Shown in pieces: positions 19,934-30,243 of a DNA stretch of 64,000 nt. This DNA is from Anaerolineaceae bacterium. GTDB lineage: Bacteria > Chloroflexota > Anaerolineae > Anaerolineales > Anaerolineaceae. The translations under genes were made by a program, and so were the position numbers. The notes under the pieces are model-generated. The model worked only from the letters and a program-made list of their open reading frames with translations. It was not told where the DNA came from and did not search any database. Location of the stretch: positions 19,703-83,702 of the forward strand of contig WOYY01000061.1 of NCBI GenBank assembly GCA_011620555.1. The letters run 5' to 3'. Within the stretch, counting starts at the first letter, position 1. Each line of letters begins with the position of its first letter.

Positions 19934-21073
19934 ATGAGGCTCCACGAATACCAATCCAAAGAAGTTTTTGCCCACCATCAGATACCCATACCAAAAGGAC
20001 GTTTGGCTTCCACACCCGAGGAAGCCAAATTGATTGCAGAGGAACTTAACGGGACAGTCGTACTCAAAGCTCAGGTTCTCGTCGGCGGCCGGGGGAAAGC
20101 AGGCGGCGTCAGACTGGTCAATTCTCCAAAGGAAGCGGAAGAGGAAGCTTCAAAGCTCCTCGGCAACCGGGTTAAAGATATCCCGGTCAGACGCTTGCTG
20201 GTGGAAGAAGGCGTCCACATTCAACAGGAGATCTACCTGGGGATGACAGTGGACCGCGAGCGCGGTGAGACCATGCTGATCGCCAGTGCGGAAGGCGGCA
20301 TCGAAATTGAAGAGGTCGCCCGGGTCTCCCCGGAAAGAATCATCAAGGTTGGCATCAACCCCCTGCTGGGATTGCGGGATTTCCAAATCCGCAACCTGGC
20401 AACGGAAATTGAAATTCCCCGGCCGTTATGGCGAGCCTTCATCACCATCTGCCACAATCTCTACGAAGCCTATCAGGAGCTGGATGCCACGTTGGTCGAG
20501 GTGAACCCCCTGGTGATCACGACCGATGAACGCATCATCGCCCTGGATGGCAAGATCATCGTGGACGACAACGCCCTGTTCCGCCATCCAGACCTCGTCG
20601 ATAAGCGGGATATCTCGGCCGAGGCCACGGAAGAGACTGAAGCCCGCAAATTCGGCCTATCCTATATCAAGTTGGATGGCAACATCGGCTGCCTGGTCAA
20701 TGGCGCGGGCCTGGCGATGGCTTCGATGGACATCATCCACCATAAGGGCGGCCTGCCGGCAAACTTCCTGGATATCGGCGGCGGCGCCAGCGCCGAAAAG
20801 GTGGCCGCCGCGCTGCGCATCATCCTTTCGGATTCCCAGGTGGAGACTGTGCTGATCAATATTTTCGGCGGAATCACCCGCTGTGATGAAGTGGCGAACG
20901 GCATCAAGCAAACGCTGGAAGAACTCAAACCTGATGTTCCCTTCGTGATCCGGCTGGTAGGCACCAATGAAGTTGAAGGACGAAAAATTCTGGCCGAGGC
21001 GAATCTGGTCACTGCCGAAAGCCTGCAGGAAGCGGCGGAAAAAGCGGTGAACCTGGCAAAGGAGGTGGCCTGA
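19934..21073 (+). CDS. sucC: Succinyl-CoA synthetase (ADP-forming) beta subunit
   Basis: [45 protein letters not shown]-like [28 protein letters not shown]. Confidence 0.93.
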   Translation: MRLHEYQSKEVFAHHQIPIPKGRLASTPEEAKLIAEELNGTVVLKAQVLVGGRGKAGGVRLVNSPKEAEEEASKLLGNRVKDIPVRRLLVEEGVHIQQEIYLGMTVDRERGETMLIASAEGGIEIEEVARVSPERIIKVGINPLLGLRDFQIRNLATEIEIPRPLWRAFITICHNLYEAYQELDATLVEVNPLVITTDERIIALDGKIIVDDNALFRHPDLVDKRDISAEATEETEARKFGLSYIKLDGNIGCLVNGAGLAMASMDIIHHKGGLPANFLDIGGGASAEKVAAALRIILSDSQVETVLINIFGGITRCDEVANGIKQTLEELKPDVPFVIRLVGTNEVEGRKILAEANLVTAESLQEAAEKAVNLAKEVA

Positions 21074-21939
21074 TGAGCATCCTGATCAACGGGTCTACCC
21101 GCCTGCTGGTTCAGGGCATCACCGGGCAGGAAGGCCTCTTCCACACCCGCCAGATGCTCGACTATGGCACCAATATCGTCGCGGGGGTCACGCCCGGCCG
21201 CGGTGGCGAATGGGTTTTGGATGGCAAGATCCCGGTCTTTGATTCAGTCCGCGCCGGGGTGGAAGTCACCGGCGCCACCGCCAGCGTGATCTTCGTCCCG
21301 GCCCGTTTCGCCGGAGATGCCATTCTGGAAGCCGCGGATGCCGGCCTGGAACTGATTGTGTGCATCACAGAAGGTATCCCGGTCAATGACATGCTGACGG
21401 TCAAACAGGTGATCCGGGATAAAGATGTCTATCTGATCGGCCCAAATTCCCCTGGCCTGATCACCCCCGGCTCCGCCAAAGTCGGGATCATCCCCGGCTC
21501 CATCACGCAAAAAGGCAATGTCGGTGTGGTCTCGCGTTCCGGAACCCTTACTTATGAAGTGCTTTATGCCCTCAAACAGGCGGGCGTCGGGACGAGCACC
21601 TGCGTCGGGATCGGCGGCGACCCCGTGATCGGCACCAATTTCAGCGAGATCCTCTCCCATTTCGAGGGAGATCCCCAAACGGATGTCGTGGTGATGATCG
21701 GTGAGATTGGCGGCAACGAGGAAGAAAAGGCTGCGGCCTTCATTACGGATAACATGACCAAACCTGTGATCGGTTTTATCGCTGGCCAGGCCGCCCCGCC
21801 CGATAAACGGATGGGCCATGCCGGAGCGATCATTGAAGGCGGCGTAGGCACTGCCCAGGCCAAGATTGAAGCCTTGCAAAAGGCCGGCGTCCAGGTGGCG
21901 CACTACCCGGAAGAAATTCCAAACCTGATCAAACAATGA
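21073..21939 (+). CDS. sucD: Succinyl-CoA synthetase alpha subunit
   Basis: [53 protein letters not shown]-like [17 protein letters not shown]. Confidence 0.95.
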   Translation: MSILINGSTRLLVQGITGQEGLFHTRQMLDYGTNIVAGVTPGRGGEWVLDGKIPVFDSVRAGVEVTGATASVIFVPARFAGDAILEAADAGLELIVCITEGIPVNDMLTVKQVIRDKDVYLIGPNSPGLITPGSAKVGIIPGSITQKGNVGVVSRSGTLTYEVLYALKQAGVGTSTCVGIGGDPVIGTNFSEILSHFEGDPQTDVVVMIGEIGGNEEEKAAAFITDNMTKPVIGFIAGQAAPPDKRMGHAGAIIEGGVGTAQAKIEALQKAGVQVAHYPEEIPNLIKQ

Positions 21940-21971
21940 GCTGTAAAATCCAATCAATTGCACTTTAACCA

Positions 21972-22003
21972 ATAGAACTCCCGAATTGGGAGTTCTATGT
22001 TTT
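21972..22003 (+). terminator. Rho-independent terminator after sucD
   Basis: ATAGAACTCCC-gaatt-GGGAGTTCTAT-gtttt. Confidence 0.8.
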
Positions 22004-22023
22004 CGACTTCATTGCTAGTTGTA

Positions 22024-22046
22024 GGGATTGACCAGAAGTCAATCCC
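22024..22046. other. Perfect 9-bp hairpin between sucD and acpP
   Basis: GGGATTGAC-cagaa-GTCAATCCC; no clear T-tract on either side. Confidence 0.5.
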
Positions 22047-22087
22047 GAGCGGCCTTATATAACCGGGATAAAATCAGAAGACTAATT

Positions 22088-22321
22088 TTACTTATGGGCA
22101 TCAATATAAGACACGGCATCCTGAACGGACTTGATGTCGCGGGCATCTTCATCTGAAATGGTGATATCAAATTTCTCGCAAAACCCATCGATCAGGAAGA
22201 ACTGGTCCATTGAATCGGCTTTCAAATCTTCAATGAAACGAGTTTCCGGGGTAATATTAGCATCATCAATCTTTAACACATCAATGATGACTTCTTTGAC
22301 TTCTGATAATGTATCGGACAT
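22088..22321 (-). CDS. acpP: Acyl carrier protein
   Basis: 77 aa; FIEDLKADSMDQFFLIDGFCEKFDITISDEDARDIKSVQDAVSYI; phosphopantetheine DSM motif. Confidence 0.9.
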   Translation of the reverse strand: MSDTLSEVKEVIIDVLKIDDANITPETRFIEDLKADSMDQFFLIDGFCEKFDITISDEDARDIKSVQDAVSYIDAHK

Positions 22322-22421
22322 AACGCCTCCTCTAACTCAAGATGATCTACACAAATTCTAACCTGCCTTGGCAAACTGTCAAGCCCACAGGCCAAATTTC
22401 TGAGATGATAAACACAGGATC

Positions 22422-23453
22422 ATGAAAAAAGATACTCAAATCGACAACAGAAAATCCGAGCATATCCGGATCAATCTTGAAGAAGATGTCCAATCGGGCC
22501 TGACGACCGGGCTGGAACACTACAGCCTGATCCATCAAGCCCTGCCCGAATTGAACCTGGCTGAGGTTGACCTCAGCCAAATCCTCTTTGGCAAGCAGCA
22601 GAAGGTCCCTGTGTTGATCTCCTCCATGACCGGTGGAACGGAAAGCGCGGCTCGGATCAATCAGAACCTGGCCAGGGCTGCCCAGGAAGTGGGCCTGGCG
22701 ATGGGCGTAGGTTCCCAGCGGGCGGCAATCCAGGACCCGGAGCTTGCCCCTACCTTCCAGATCAGAAAGTTTGCCCCGGATATCCTCCTCTTCGCCAATC
22801 TGGGCGCCGTGCAATTCAACTACGGCTATGGCCTGGAGGAGTGCCGCAGAGCGGTGGATATGATTGAAGCCGATGCCCTGATCCTACACCTGAACCCCTT
22901 GCAGGAAGCCCTGCAGCCCGAAGGCGACCATGAGTTTTCCAACCTTGCGGAAAAGATCGGCGCCATCACCAGGAAGCTCACCTTGCCGGTGATCGTCAAA
23001 GAGGTCGGATGGGGCATCTCCAAAGAAGCTGCCCGGCGGCTCATAGAAGCAGGCGTGGCAGCGATTGACGTGGCGGGCGCAGGGGGCACCTCCTGGTCGC
23101 AGGTGGAAATGCACCGGATCAAGGACCCCTACCGCGCTCAGACGGCGGCCGCGTTCATAGATTGGGGGATTCCAACAGCTCAGTCCATCCTGAATGTCCG
23201 CGGTGAAAGCGAAACCCTGCCCCTCTTTGCCTCGGGCGGCCTGAAAAATGGGATCGAGATCGTCAAATGCCTCGCTTTGGGGGCGAATCTTGGCGGCATG
23301 GCCGGCCTATTCCTGAAAGCGGCAAACGATTCGGAGGAAGCGGCCATCCAAACCATGCGGATGATCGTGGATCAGGTCCGGATTGCCATGTTTGCAGCAG
23401 GTGCAAAGTCACTCTCAGACCTCATTTCATCCAAGCTCTCCTCAAAAGAGTGA
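22422..23453 (+). CDS. fni: Type 2 isopentenyl-diphosphate delta-isomerase
   Basis: [64 protein letters not shown]. Confidence 0.95.
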   Translation: MKKDTQIDNRKSEHIRINLEEDVQSGLTTGLEHYSLIHQALPELNLAEVDLSQILFGKQQKVPVLISSMTGGTESAARINQNLARAAQEVGLAMGVGSQRAAIQDPELAPTFQIRKFAPDILLFANLGAVQFNYGYGLEECRRAVDMIEADALILHLNPLQEALQPEGDHEFSNLAEKIGAITRKLTLPVIVKEVGWGISKEAARRLIEAGVAAIDVAGAGGTSWSQVEMHRIKDPYRAQTAAAFIDWGIPTAQSILNVRGESETLPLFASGGLKNGIEIVKCLALGANLGGMAGLFLKAANDSEEAAIQTMRMIVDQVRIAMFAAGAKSLSDLISSKLSSKE

Positions 23454-23460
23454 TCCCGGA

Positions 23461-24477
23461 ATGACATTAGAGAACCTGCAATCCCTCCTCCTTCCCCAAA
23501 TTGAAACCTCACTCATAGACTTCTTCAACTCGCTCGATTTCGGCGCCAGCCCTGAACTGGGGCAAATACTCCGCTATCACATGGGCTGGGAAGCGGATGC
23601 ATCCGGCAACATGCCCAGAGGCAAACGTCTGCGCCCCTTGATCACATTGCTTGCCACCGGTGGGTTCAACGAATATCCCCCCGCATCCATGCCCGCTGCG
23701 ATTGCTGTGGAATTGCTGCACAATTTCACGCTGATCCATGATGACATCGAAGACCAATCCCCCCTGAGGCATGGCCGCCCGACCCTCTGGCAGCGCTATG
23801 GGACCGCCCAGGCGGTCAACGCCGGGGATGCCCTCTTCAGCATCGCCCAACTCAGTATGCTGAACCTCGCCGAGACCAGCAGCCAGGTGGTGGTCCTGGA
23901 TGCGCTCCAGGAATTTAACCGTTCTTACCTCCATCTGGCCCAGGGACAATACCTGGACATTTCATTTGAAGATAAAACGGATGTGGCCGTATCCACCTAC
24001 CTGGAGATGGTTGCCGGCAAAACCGGCGCTCTGATCGCCCTCGCGGCAAGCCTTGGCGCGCGAATCACCGGTCAAACGCTGACGGAGTATCATAAACTGG
24101 CTGAATATGGGCATTATCTTGGCCTGGCATTCCAGATTCAGGATGATATTCTGGGGATCTGGGGGGACCCAAAAATCACGGGCAAATCAGCGGCGAGTGA
24201 CATCCTGACCCGCAAGAAGTCCCTCCCCAACCTCATCGGCTTAGCCGAATGCCCTGAGTTCCGGAGTCTCTGGAAAAAAGAAACGCTTGCGGATGAAGAA
24301 GTATTGAAAATGGCAAACCTATTGGAAAATTGCGGCGTCCGGGAAAAGGTGAATCAGCAATCTGAAGAGCTGACCCAGTTGTCGCTTCAATCCCTCGAAA
24401 CTGTTTTCCCCAAAAAGAACGATTACAGCGCCGCGCTATCCGAATTGGCCGGGTCTTTGCTCAGCCGGGATTACTGA
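23461..24477 (+). CDS. Polyprenyl (geranylgeranyl/farnesyl-type) diphosphate synthase
   Basis: GKRLRPLI, LIHDDIEDQSPLRHGRPTLW (first Asp-rich motif), FQIQDDILGIWGD (second Asp-rich motif). Confidence 0.93.
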   Translation: MTLENLQSLLLPQIETSLIDFFNSLDFGASPELGQILRYHMGWEADASGNMPRGKRLRPLITLLATGGFNEYPPASMPAAIAVELLHNFTLIHDDIEDQSPLRHGRPTLWQRYGTAQAVNAGDALFSIAQLSMLNLAETSSQVVVLDALQEFNRSYLHLAQGQYLDISFEDKTDVAVSTYLEMVAGKTGALIALAASLGARITGQTLTEYHKLAEYGHYLGLAFQIQDDILGIWGDPKITGKSAASDILTRKKSLPNLIGLAECPEFRSLWKKETLADEEVLKMANLLENCGVREKVNQQSEELTQLSLQSLETVFPKKNDYSAALSELAGSLLSRDY

Positions 24478-24483
24478 GCAGGT

Positions 24484-25809
24484 TCAAACCGGCTGTTCGA
24501 CCACCTCACGCCGGATTTTGCGGCTGCGAAACCAGAGCCAGACCGCTTGAATGAGGTGCGCCGCTGTAAAAGCGACCGCCGCCACATATACCCCTTTGAA
24601 AGTCTGTACCACAACGCCCCCAATCAGGACAGTCACCATCCCGATCAGAAAAGCCACCACAGCCTCGGCCACCCCGCCCGTCGTGGAACGCTGAACCAGG
24701 AAGCCCTGATAATAGCTGATGTACACACTCAGCGCTCCCAAAGGGATCGCCAGAATAAGAGCAACCCTGCCGGATTCGATGAGTCCCGGCAGCAGCGCCG
24801 CAACGAATTGAAGCCAAAGCCTCGAAAGCGGAGTCAAAACAAAAAGCAGGATGACAGCTGTTGTTCCCAGGGCGATATTCCGGGCAAAGCGCTTCAAGGC
24901 CTGAACCGAATCCCGCTCCTCCAAAAGGGCAACCATCACTTCGTTGTAGGCAACCCCTGGGCTGCGGAACATGAACAACAAGCCGGTAATCACCGACCAC
25001 ACCGCCAGCGACTCCAGCGCATTCGGCATCCGCGAGATGGACGCGCTGACCAGGGGCTGCCAGAGCAGCCAGAGGGAAGAAGTCAGAGCCAGAGGCAAAT
25101 AAAAGGAAACGAAGCGCTTCAGCGTTAATGACTCGGGAACCTCTGGAGCGGCCTGGATCAACGGTCTGATCTTCCGCACCGCCAGGCCTGCATAAATTGC
25201 CTCAGCGGTCACGCCTAATCCCTGAGCAGTCCCCGCCAGGATCGGGCCGGGAATGGTTTTGACCAGATAGCCAACCGTCAGGACGATCGTCACTGTGATC
25301 AAACGGACAAAAGTGGTTTGACCCACCATTTCGGAATGTCCCTGACGGATCATCGCCCCTTGCTGGAACCGCCGGAACGCGATCGCAAAGGTCCAGGGCG
25401 AGAGGTACAAAAACCCCTGGCGGGCAGGCTCGATGATCTCAGGGGGCGCTTTCAGCAGGACATTCGTAATGAAATCAAACATCGGCGTGAGCGCGATCAG
25501 GACATGCAGGGCCATCAAAGACCCGCCCATCCAAAGGGTGATCCGCCTGAGCTTGCGATAAGAATCCCAATCCCGGCTCAGAGCGGTTGAGGCCGCCAGC
25601 AGCATGATAACCGGCGCTTCAATAATCAACGCAATCGGATAAACCACGCCCCCATAGGCGGCCAGGCTGATCTCAGGATTAGCGAGACGAGCCACAACGG
25701 CATTGATCGCCGGCAGTTCAAAGCTCATCAACATCCAGCTGACAACCAATGGCAGCCAGGTCTGGAAAATTTTATTGTGAGTAAGCGAGTTTTCCGTTTG
25801 TGCGTTCAT
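24484..25809 (-). CDS. MOP/MATE-superfamily multi-pass membrane protein
   Basis: 441 aa, about 12 TM; TWLPLVVSWMLMSFELPAINAVVARL..; convergent with polyprenyl synthetase. Confidence 0.65.
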   Translation of the reverse strand: MNAQTENSLTHNKIFQTWLPLVVSWMLMSFELPAINAVVARLANPEISLAAYGGVVYPIALIIEAPVIMLLAASTALSRDWDSYRKLRRITLWMGGSLMALHVLIALTPMFDFITNVLLKAPPEIIEPARQGFLYLSPWTFAIAFRRFQQGAMIRQGHSEMVGQTTFVRLITVTIVLTVGYLVKTIPGPILAGTAQGLGVTAEAIYAGLAVRKIRPLIQAAPEVPESLTLKRFVSFYLPLALTSSLWLLWQPLVSASISRMPNALESLAVWSVITGLLFMFRSPGVAYNEVMVALLEERDSVQALKRFARNIALGTTAVILLFVLTPLSRLWLQFVAALLPGLIESGRVALILAIPLGALSVYISYYQGFLVQRSTTGGVAEAVVAFLIGMVTVLIGGVVVQTFKGVYVAAVAFTAAHLIQAVWLWFRSRKIRREVVEQPV

Positions 25810-25921
25810 AAATTTGCAAAGATTGTCCAGACCGGAAGATTGACTGCTGCCATTCCGGATTAATAATGTTGAGCAATGGATATTTCAAATTCAAAAAGGG
25901 GTTTTGTCAGAAACCGTTTTG

Positions 25922-27106
25922 CTACCTGGGTTTCAACTTCTCCAAAACCGCCACCGCACCGTTCGCCATCACGGCCACAGCGGTGGGCAGGCAAGCTTCA
26001 TCCACATTGAACCGGGGATGGTGGTGCCCAAAATCCAGGCCCTTGGCCGAGTTTGACGAGCCTACCAGCAGGTAACATCCCGGGATATCCTGGGTCATAT
26101 AAGAGAAATCCTCGGACCCCATGGTCTGATAGTCCTGAGCCACCTCCGCTGCCGGCTGGAGGCTCTGCACGATATCAGCCATCAGGTCCGCCAATTCGGG
26201 GTCATTGACCACCGGATAAGTGACCTGCGCGATTTCGATATTCACCTGGCAATCCATCGCCCTGGCAACGCTCTCAACGATCTCCCGGAACCGTTTTTCG
26301 ACAACGTCATATACTGATTTCTTGAAGGTGCGGATCGTGCCATCAAAGACCACGTCCTGAGGGATCACATTGAAGGCTGTTCCCGAGTGCAATGTCCCAA
26401 CGGTGACCACGGCCGAATCCAAAGGGCTGACGTTCCGGGACACGATGCTCTGCAATGCCGTAATGATCTGCGCCGCGGCAACAACAGGATCAATGCTGAG
26501 CTGCGGGATCGCGCCATGCCCTCCCTGGCCCCTAACCTTCACCCGGAAGGTGTGCGCCCCTGCCATCATCGGCCCTTTCGTGAGGCCATACCAACCGACA
26601 GGCTTCTCATTCCAGACATGCATCGCCAGGGCAAAATCCGGTTTCGGTTGGGTCAGGACTCCTTCCCTGACCATCCGTTCCGCCCCGCCATCGCCCTCTT
26701 CGGCGGGCTGGAACACGAACTTGACCGTTCCCGGCAGCGTCCCGCGCATCCCGGCAAGGATCTTCGCCACACTTAACCCCACCGCGATGTGGTTGTCATG
26801 CCCGCAGGCATGCATCTTTCCCGGAACCTCGGAGGCAAAGTCGATCTCATTTTCTTCCTGGATCGGCAGCGCGTCCATATCAAACCGCAGCAACACGACG
26901 GGCGAGGCTTTGGCACCCTTCAACAGGCCCACGACACCCGTCTTCCCCACACCAGTCGTCACTTCCAGGCCCAAATCCGCCAGTGTATCCGCAACGATCT
27001 TCGCCGTCCGCACTTCTTCAAAGCCAAGCTCTGGGTGCCGGTGGAAATCGCGCCGCAGTTCAACGGTATAGGCTTTGATCTGATCGGCCTGATCCAAGAA
27101 GTTCAT
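25922..27106 (-). CDS. M20-family amidohydrolase
   Basis: RRDFHRHPELGFEE, KMHACGHDNHIAVGLSVAKIL, FVFQPAEEGDGGAERM, MGSEDFSYM. Confidence 0.93.
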   Translation of the reverse strand: MNFLDQADQIKAYTVELRRDFHRHPELGFEEVRTAKIVADTLADLGLEVTTGVGKTGVVGLLKGAKASPVVLLRFDMDALPIQEENEIDFASEVPGKMHACGHDNHIAVGLSVAKILAGMRGTLPGTVKFVFQPAEEGDGGAERMVREGVLTQPKPDFALAMHVWNEKPVGWYGLTKGPMMAGAHTFRVKVRGQGGHGAIPQLSIDPVVAAAQIITALQSIVSRNVSPLDSAVVTVGTLHSGTAFNVIPQDVVFDGTIRTFKKSVYDVVEKRFREIVESVARAMDCQVNIEIAQVTYPVVNDPELADLMADIVQSLQPAAEVAQDYQTMGSEDFSYMTQDIPGCYLLVGSSNSAKGLDFGHHHPRFNVDEACLPTAVAVMANGAVAVLEKLKPR

Positions 27107-27828
27107 GCTTCAGCCCTCCTGAATTTGATCCTGCGAAAGACCTCTTCCAGTTTGGGTTGCTCTGCTTCCTCCTCCACCCGGCCCCGCATCCGTTTCTCAA
27201 ATTCAACTGGATCGCCAATCTGAGAGGCATGGTGTTTCAGCGCCTCCAACTTAATGGACATGAATTCCGTCACATCGAGCGTGACATCGGGCTGGTTCGT
27301 CAGGCTCATCCAGACTTCTTCCACCTCGTGCGGAGGATAGCCCTCATCTATCAATTCCGTGAAAAAGAAAGGGTTGCCCGCCGCGGGAAAAACCGCATCC
27401 ACAACGACCTGGCCGGCATAACGGTGATCGGGATGGTTAATGTATTGAGCGCTGGGAAAAATATTGGTCGGGTCACAGGTCACCAGGATCTGGGGACGGT
27501 ATTTGCGGATATAACGGACCACTTTCTTGCGCATTTCCAGGTCTGGAACGAGATAGCCATCCTCGTAATCCATAAAATCCACAGAAGACACGCCCAGGTA
27601 GTCACAGGCCGCTTGCTGCTCTTTGATCCGAATGCTGGAAATGTCCCTGGCCGTCAGGGTCACATCCTTGGCCCCTTTATCTCCCTGGGTCAGCAGAACA
27701 TATCGGACTGTATGCCCCGCCGCAATCCAGCGGGCAATCGTGCCGCCGAGGAAAAATTCCGGATCATCGGGATGCGCTAAAACGACGAGGATCTCTTTTT
27801 TTGAATCCCAACCTTCAACATAATCCAT
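27103..27828 (-). CDS. PIG-L family deacetylase
   Basis: ILVVLAHPDDPEFFLGGTIARW, RIKEQQAACDYLGV, NHPDHRYAGQVVVDAV; 4-bp overlap with amidohydrolase gene. Confidence 0.93.
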   Translation of the reverse strand: MDYVEGWDSKKEILVVLAHPDDPEFFLGGTIARWIAAGHTVRYVLLTQGDKGAKDVTLTARDISSIRIKEQQAACDYLGVSSVDFMDYEDGYLVPDLEMRKKVVRYIRKYRPQILVTCDPTNIFPSAQYINHPDHRYAGQVVVDAVFPAAGNPFFFTELIDEGYPPHEVEEVWMSLTNQPDVTLDVTEFMSIKLEALKHHASQIGDPVEFEKRMRGRVEEEAEQPKLEEVFRRIKFRRAEA

Positions 27829-27854
27829 GGTTAATGATGTCCTTAGTGTCGGAG

Positions 27855-28904
27855 TTACGTTTTCTTTTGGTGACTATTGCTGTTATTGTTTGTGTTGTTC
27901 TTATTGCCGGAATGTTTGGATCGCCGTCCCCGCCGCTGATTGGAATTCCTGCTCTTGGAATTGGAATTCCCTTGGTTATTGGTCTGAGAACGCTCGACCT
28001 TTTGGTCTTCCGGCCGGCTCAAAAGGACATCTTTGGGAGCCTCAACAACTTCCAATGGTTCAACTTCCTCACCCCGGGAAATCTTCTCAGCCCGATCCAG
28101 CTCATCCTTGGTGAATTGACGGGGGCCAATATCAGGAATATCCACAATCACCGTCTGCCGCAGAGGGAGGATTTGGATCACGCGCCCTTCGCCCATCGGG
28201 GTCGGGACTCGCTTCTTCCGCTTGGGCAGGGTCTTGATCGCCTCGACATATTGGTCATACTCATAACTGAGGCAGCAGCGCAGACGGCCGCACATCCCCG
28301 TGATTTCCGTGGGGGTCAGGGAGATATCCTGAGTCTTGGCCATCCGGATGGAAATAGATGAGAACTCCCTCAGGAATTTGGAACAGCAGCGCTTCTCCAG
28401 CCCGCAGGCGCCCATCCCCTGGATCATTTTCGCGGCATCGCGCGGGCCGATCTGGCGGATCTCTAGATGGACGTCTTTGACCATCTTTTGAATGTCCTGG
28501 TGCAAGCGCTTGAGATTGTAATGAACCGAGTTCTCACTGTTGAGCGTGACGAACAGTTGCTGCCCATCCAAAGAGAATTCAATCGAAATGATCTTAACCC
28601 CGCTCATATCGTTCTCATTGAGATGGGTCCGAATCGCCTCGCGAAGTTCATCTTCCCGGATCGCCAGCGCCTTCCGCTGCATCAGGTCTTTGGCAGTTGC
28701 AGGGCGCTCAACGGGTTTGAAGGTTGCCAATTCCAGCTCATCTACATCCAGGTTCACCTGGGTGGTGGTGGCCAGTTGGGTTCCCCGGCTGGTGCGAACG
28801 ACGACAGGATCGCCCGGCTTGACATCCGGGAAATTGGACGCGTCGAAATAGTAATTTTTTCCTACTGCTTCGAATTGAACACCGATAATGTTTGTTTGAG
28901 TCAT
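27855..28904 (-). CDS. PSP1-domain protein RicT-like with low-complexity Asn/Ser/Lys/Arg tail
   Basis: IGVQFEAVGKNYYFDASN, RQIGPRDAAKMIQGMGACGLEKRCCSKFL, MCGRLRCCLSYEYDQYVE; N/S/K/R-rich C-terminus. Confidence 0.9.
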   Translation of the reverse strand: MTQTNIIGVQFEAVGKNYYFDASNFPDVKPGDPVVVRTSRGTQLATTTQVNLDVDELELATFKPVERPATAKDLMQRKALAIREDELREAIRTHLNENDMSGVKIISIEFSLDGQQLFVTLNSENSVHYNLKRLHQDIQKMVKDVHLEIRQIGPRDAAKMIQGMGACGLEKRCCSKFLREFSSISIRMAKTQDISLTPTEITGMCGRLRCCLSYEYDQYVEAIKTLPKRKKRVPTPMGEGRVIQILPLRQTVIVDIPDIGPRQFTKDELDRAEKISRGEEVEPLEVVEAPKDVLLSRPEDQKVERSQTNNQGNSNSKSRNSNQRRGRRSKHSGNKNNTNNNSNSHQKKT

Positions 28905-28943
28905 AAGCAAATTATAACATGCCACAAAATGGCAGGTCCAAGA

Positions 28944-29981
28944 TCAATCATAGACTTCCATACTCATCCGGGCGGCCACGTTTTGGGCCAGCGCAGTCAG
29001 CGCCAGGCCGCCGGGGGAGGTCGGGTCGGCGATGGTCACAGGTTGGCCCTCATCCCCGCCCAAGCGCACATTTTCATCAATCGGGAGGTTTGCCAGCAGC
29101 GGCGCGCCCGCCATCCGGGCCAGCTGCTCGCCGCCGCCTTCACCGAAGATCTTGCGCCGGCTGCCATCCGGCATCTCGTAGTAGCTCATGTTTTCCACCA
29201 CACCCAGGATCGGCACTTCCATCTTCTTGAACATGGCGACCGCCCGGGCGGCATCATCGAAAGAAACCTGCTGGGGCATGGTGACGATCACGCCGCCGCT
29301 CAGCGGGACGGTCTGCACCAGCGAAAGCTGCACATCACCGGTTCCCGGCGGCAGGTCCACGATCAGGTAGTCCAATTCGCCCCAGTCCACATCCATCAGG
29401 AACTGTTTGATCGCCGAATGCAACATGGGCCCGCGCCAGATCAGGGGCTGGCCCGAGCTGACCATAAAACCGATCGACATCACCTTGACGCCGTAAGCGA
29501 CGGCGGGTTGGATCTTCATGCCTTTGGGCGTTGGCGGGAGGGCATCCACGCCCATCATGGTCGGGACGTTGGGACCGTAAATATCGGCATCCAGCAGCCC
29601 CACCTTGGCGCCAGCCTGCGCCAGAGCCACAGCCAGGTTCACAGCGACAGTGGACTTGCCCACGCCGCCCTTGCCGGAGCCGACCGCGATGATGTTCTTG
29701 ATATCGAGTTCGGTGATTTTCTTATCCTCGGGCACCTTCGCGCCCATCGTGACCTTGACCGTCTCCACGCCATCCAGCGCCAGCACGGCCCTTTCAGCTT
29801 CCTTCTGGATCTGAGTCCGCAGAGGGCACGCAGGGGTCGTCAGTTCCAAGGTGAAAGCCACCGCCGAACCATCAATCTTGATATTCTTAATCATTCCCAA
29901 GCTCACCAGATCGCGGTGCAGTTCGGGGTCCTGAACCTGGCTGAGCGCAGCCAGGACATCTTTTTCGGTGAGACCTGCCAT
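28944..29981 (-). CDS. Mrp/ApbC Fe-S carrier P-loop ATPase
   Basis: DUF59/MIP18-like N-terminus; VGSGKGGVGKSTVAVNLAVALAQ, LLDADIYGPNVPTMMG, DYLIVDLPPGTGDVQLS. Confidence 0.95.
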   Translation of the reverse strand: MAGLTEKDVLAALSQVQDPELHRDLVSLGMIKNIKIDGSAVAFTLELTTPACPLRTQIQKEAERAVLALDGVETVKVTMGAKVPEDKKITELDIKNIIAVGSGKGGVGKSTVAVNLAVALAQAGAKVGLLDADIYGPNVPTMMGVDALPPTPKGMKIQPAVAYGVKVMSIGFMVSSGQPLIWRGPMLHSAIKQFLMDVDWGELDYLIVDLPPGTGDVQLSLVQTVPLSGGVIVTMPQQVSFDDAARAVAMFKKMEVPILGVVENMSYYEMPDGSRRKIFGEGGGEQLARMAGAPLLANLPIDENVRLGGDEGQPVTIADPTSPGGLALTALAQNVAARMSMEVYD

Positions 29982-30181
29982 AGTAGCTGTATCCTTTCAG
30001 TTCGAACAAACGAAAACGGGGGCGCCATCACAAAGCACGCAGCCCCAGGGAGTCCACAATTCTGGGTCAATTTTACCCACTAACGCGAAAAATGACCATG
30101 ACCCGGGGATGGTATTCAGGGCAGACATAAAGTGGAGGCGGGTCTTCCTTTCCTCTCCAGATTACCTTTTTTAAAAATACA

Positions 30182-30209
30182 AGGGTGGGTCACTTGAATG
30201 ACCCACCCT
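30182..30209 (-). terminator. Hairpin terminator downstream of glmS
   Basis: AGGGTGGGTCA-cttgaa-TGACCCACCCT; A-rich + strand flank reads as T-tract on -. Confidence 0.75.
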
Positions 30210-30243
30210 GCTTTATTCATCCTTCCCCCGCTGGGGATATTTC

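Noticed and set aside
28467-30083. 538-aa + strand ORF
   Set aside because: Antisense to ricT and mrp; His/Arg/Gln-rich shadow-frame composition.
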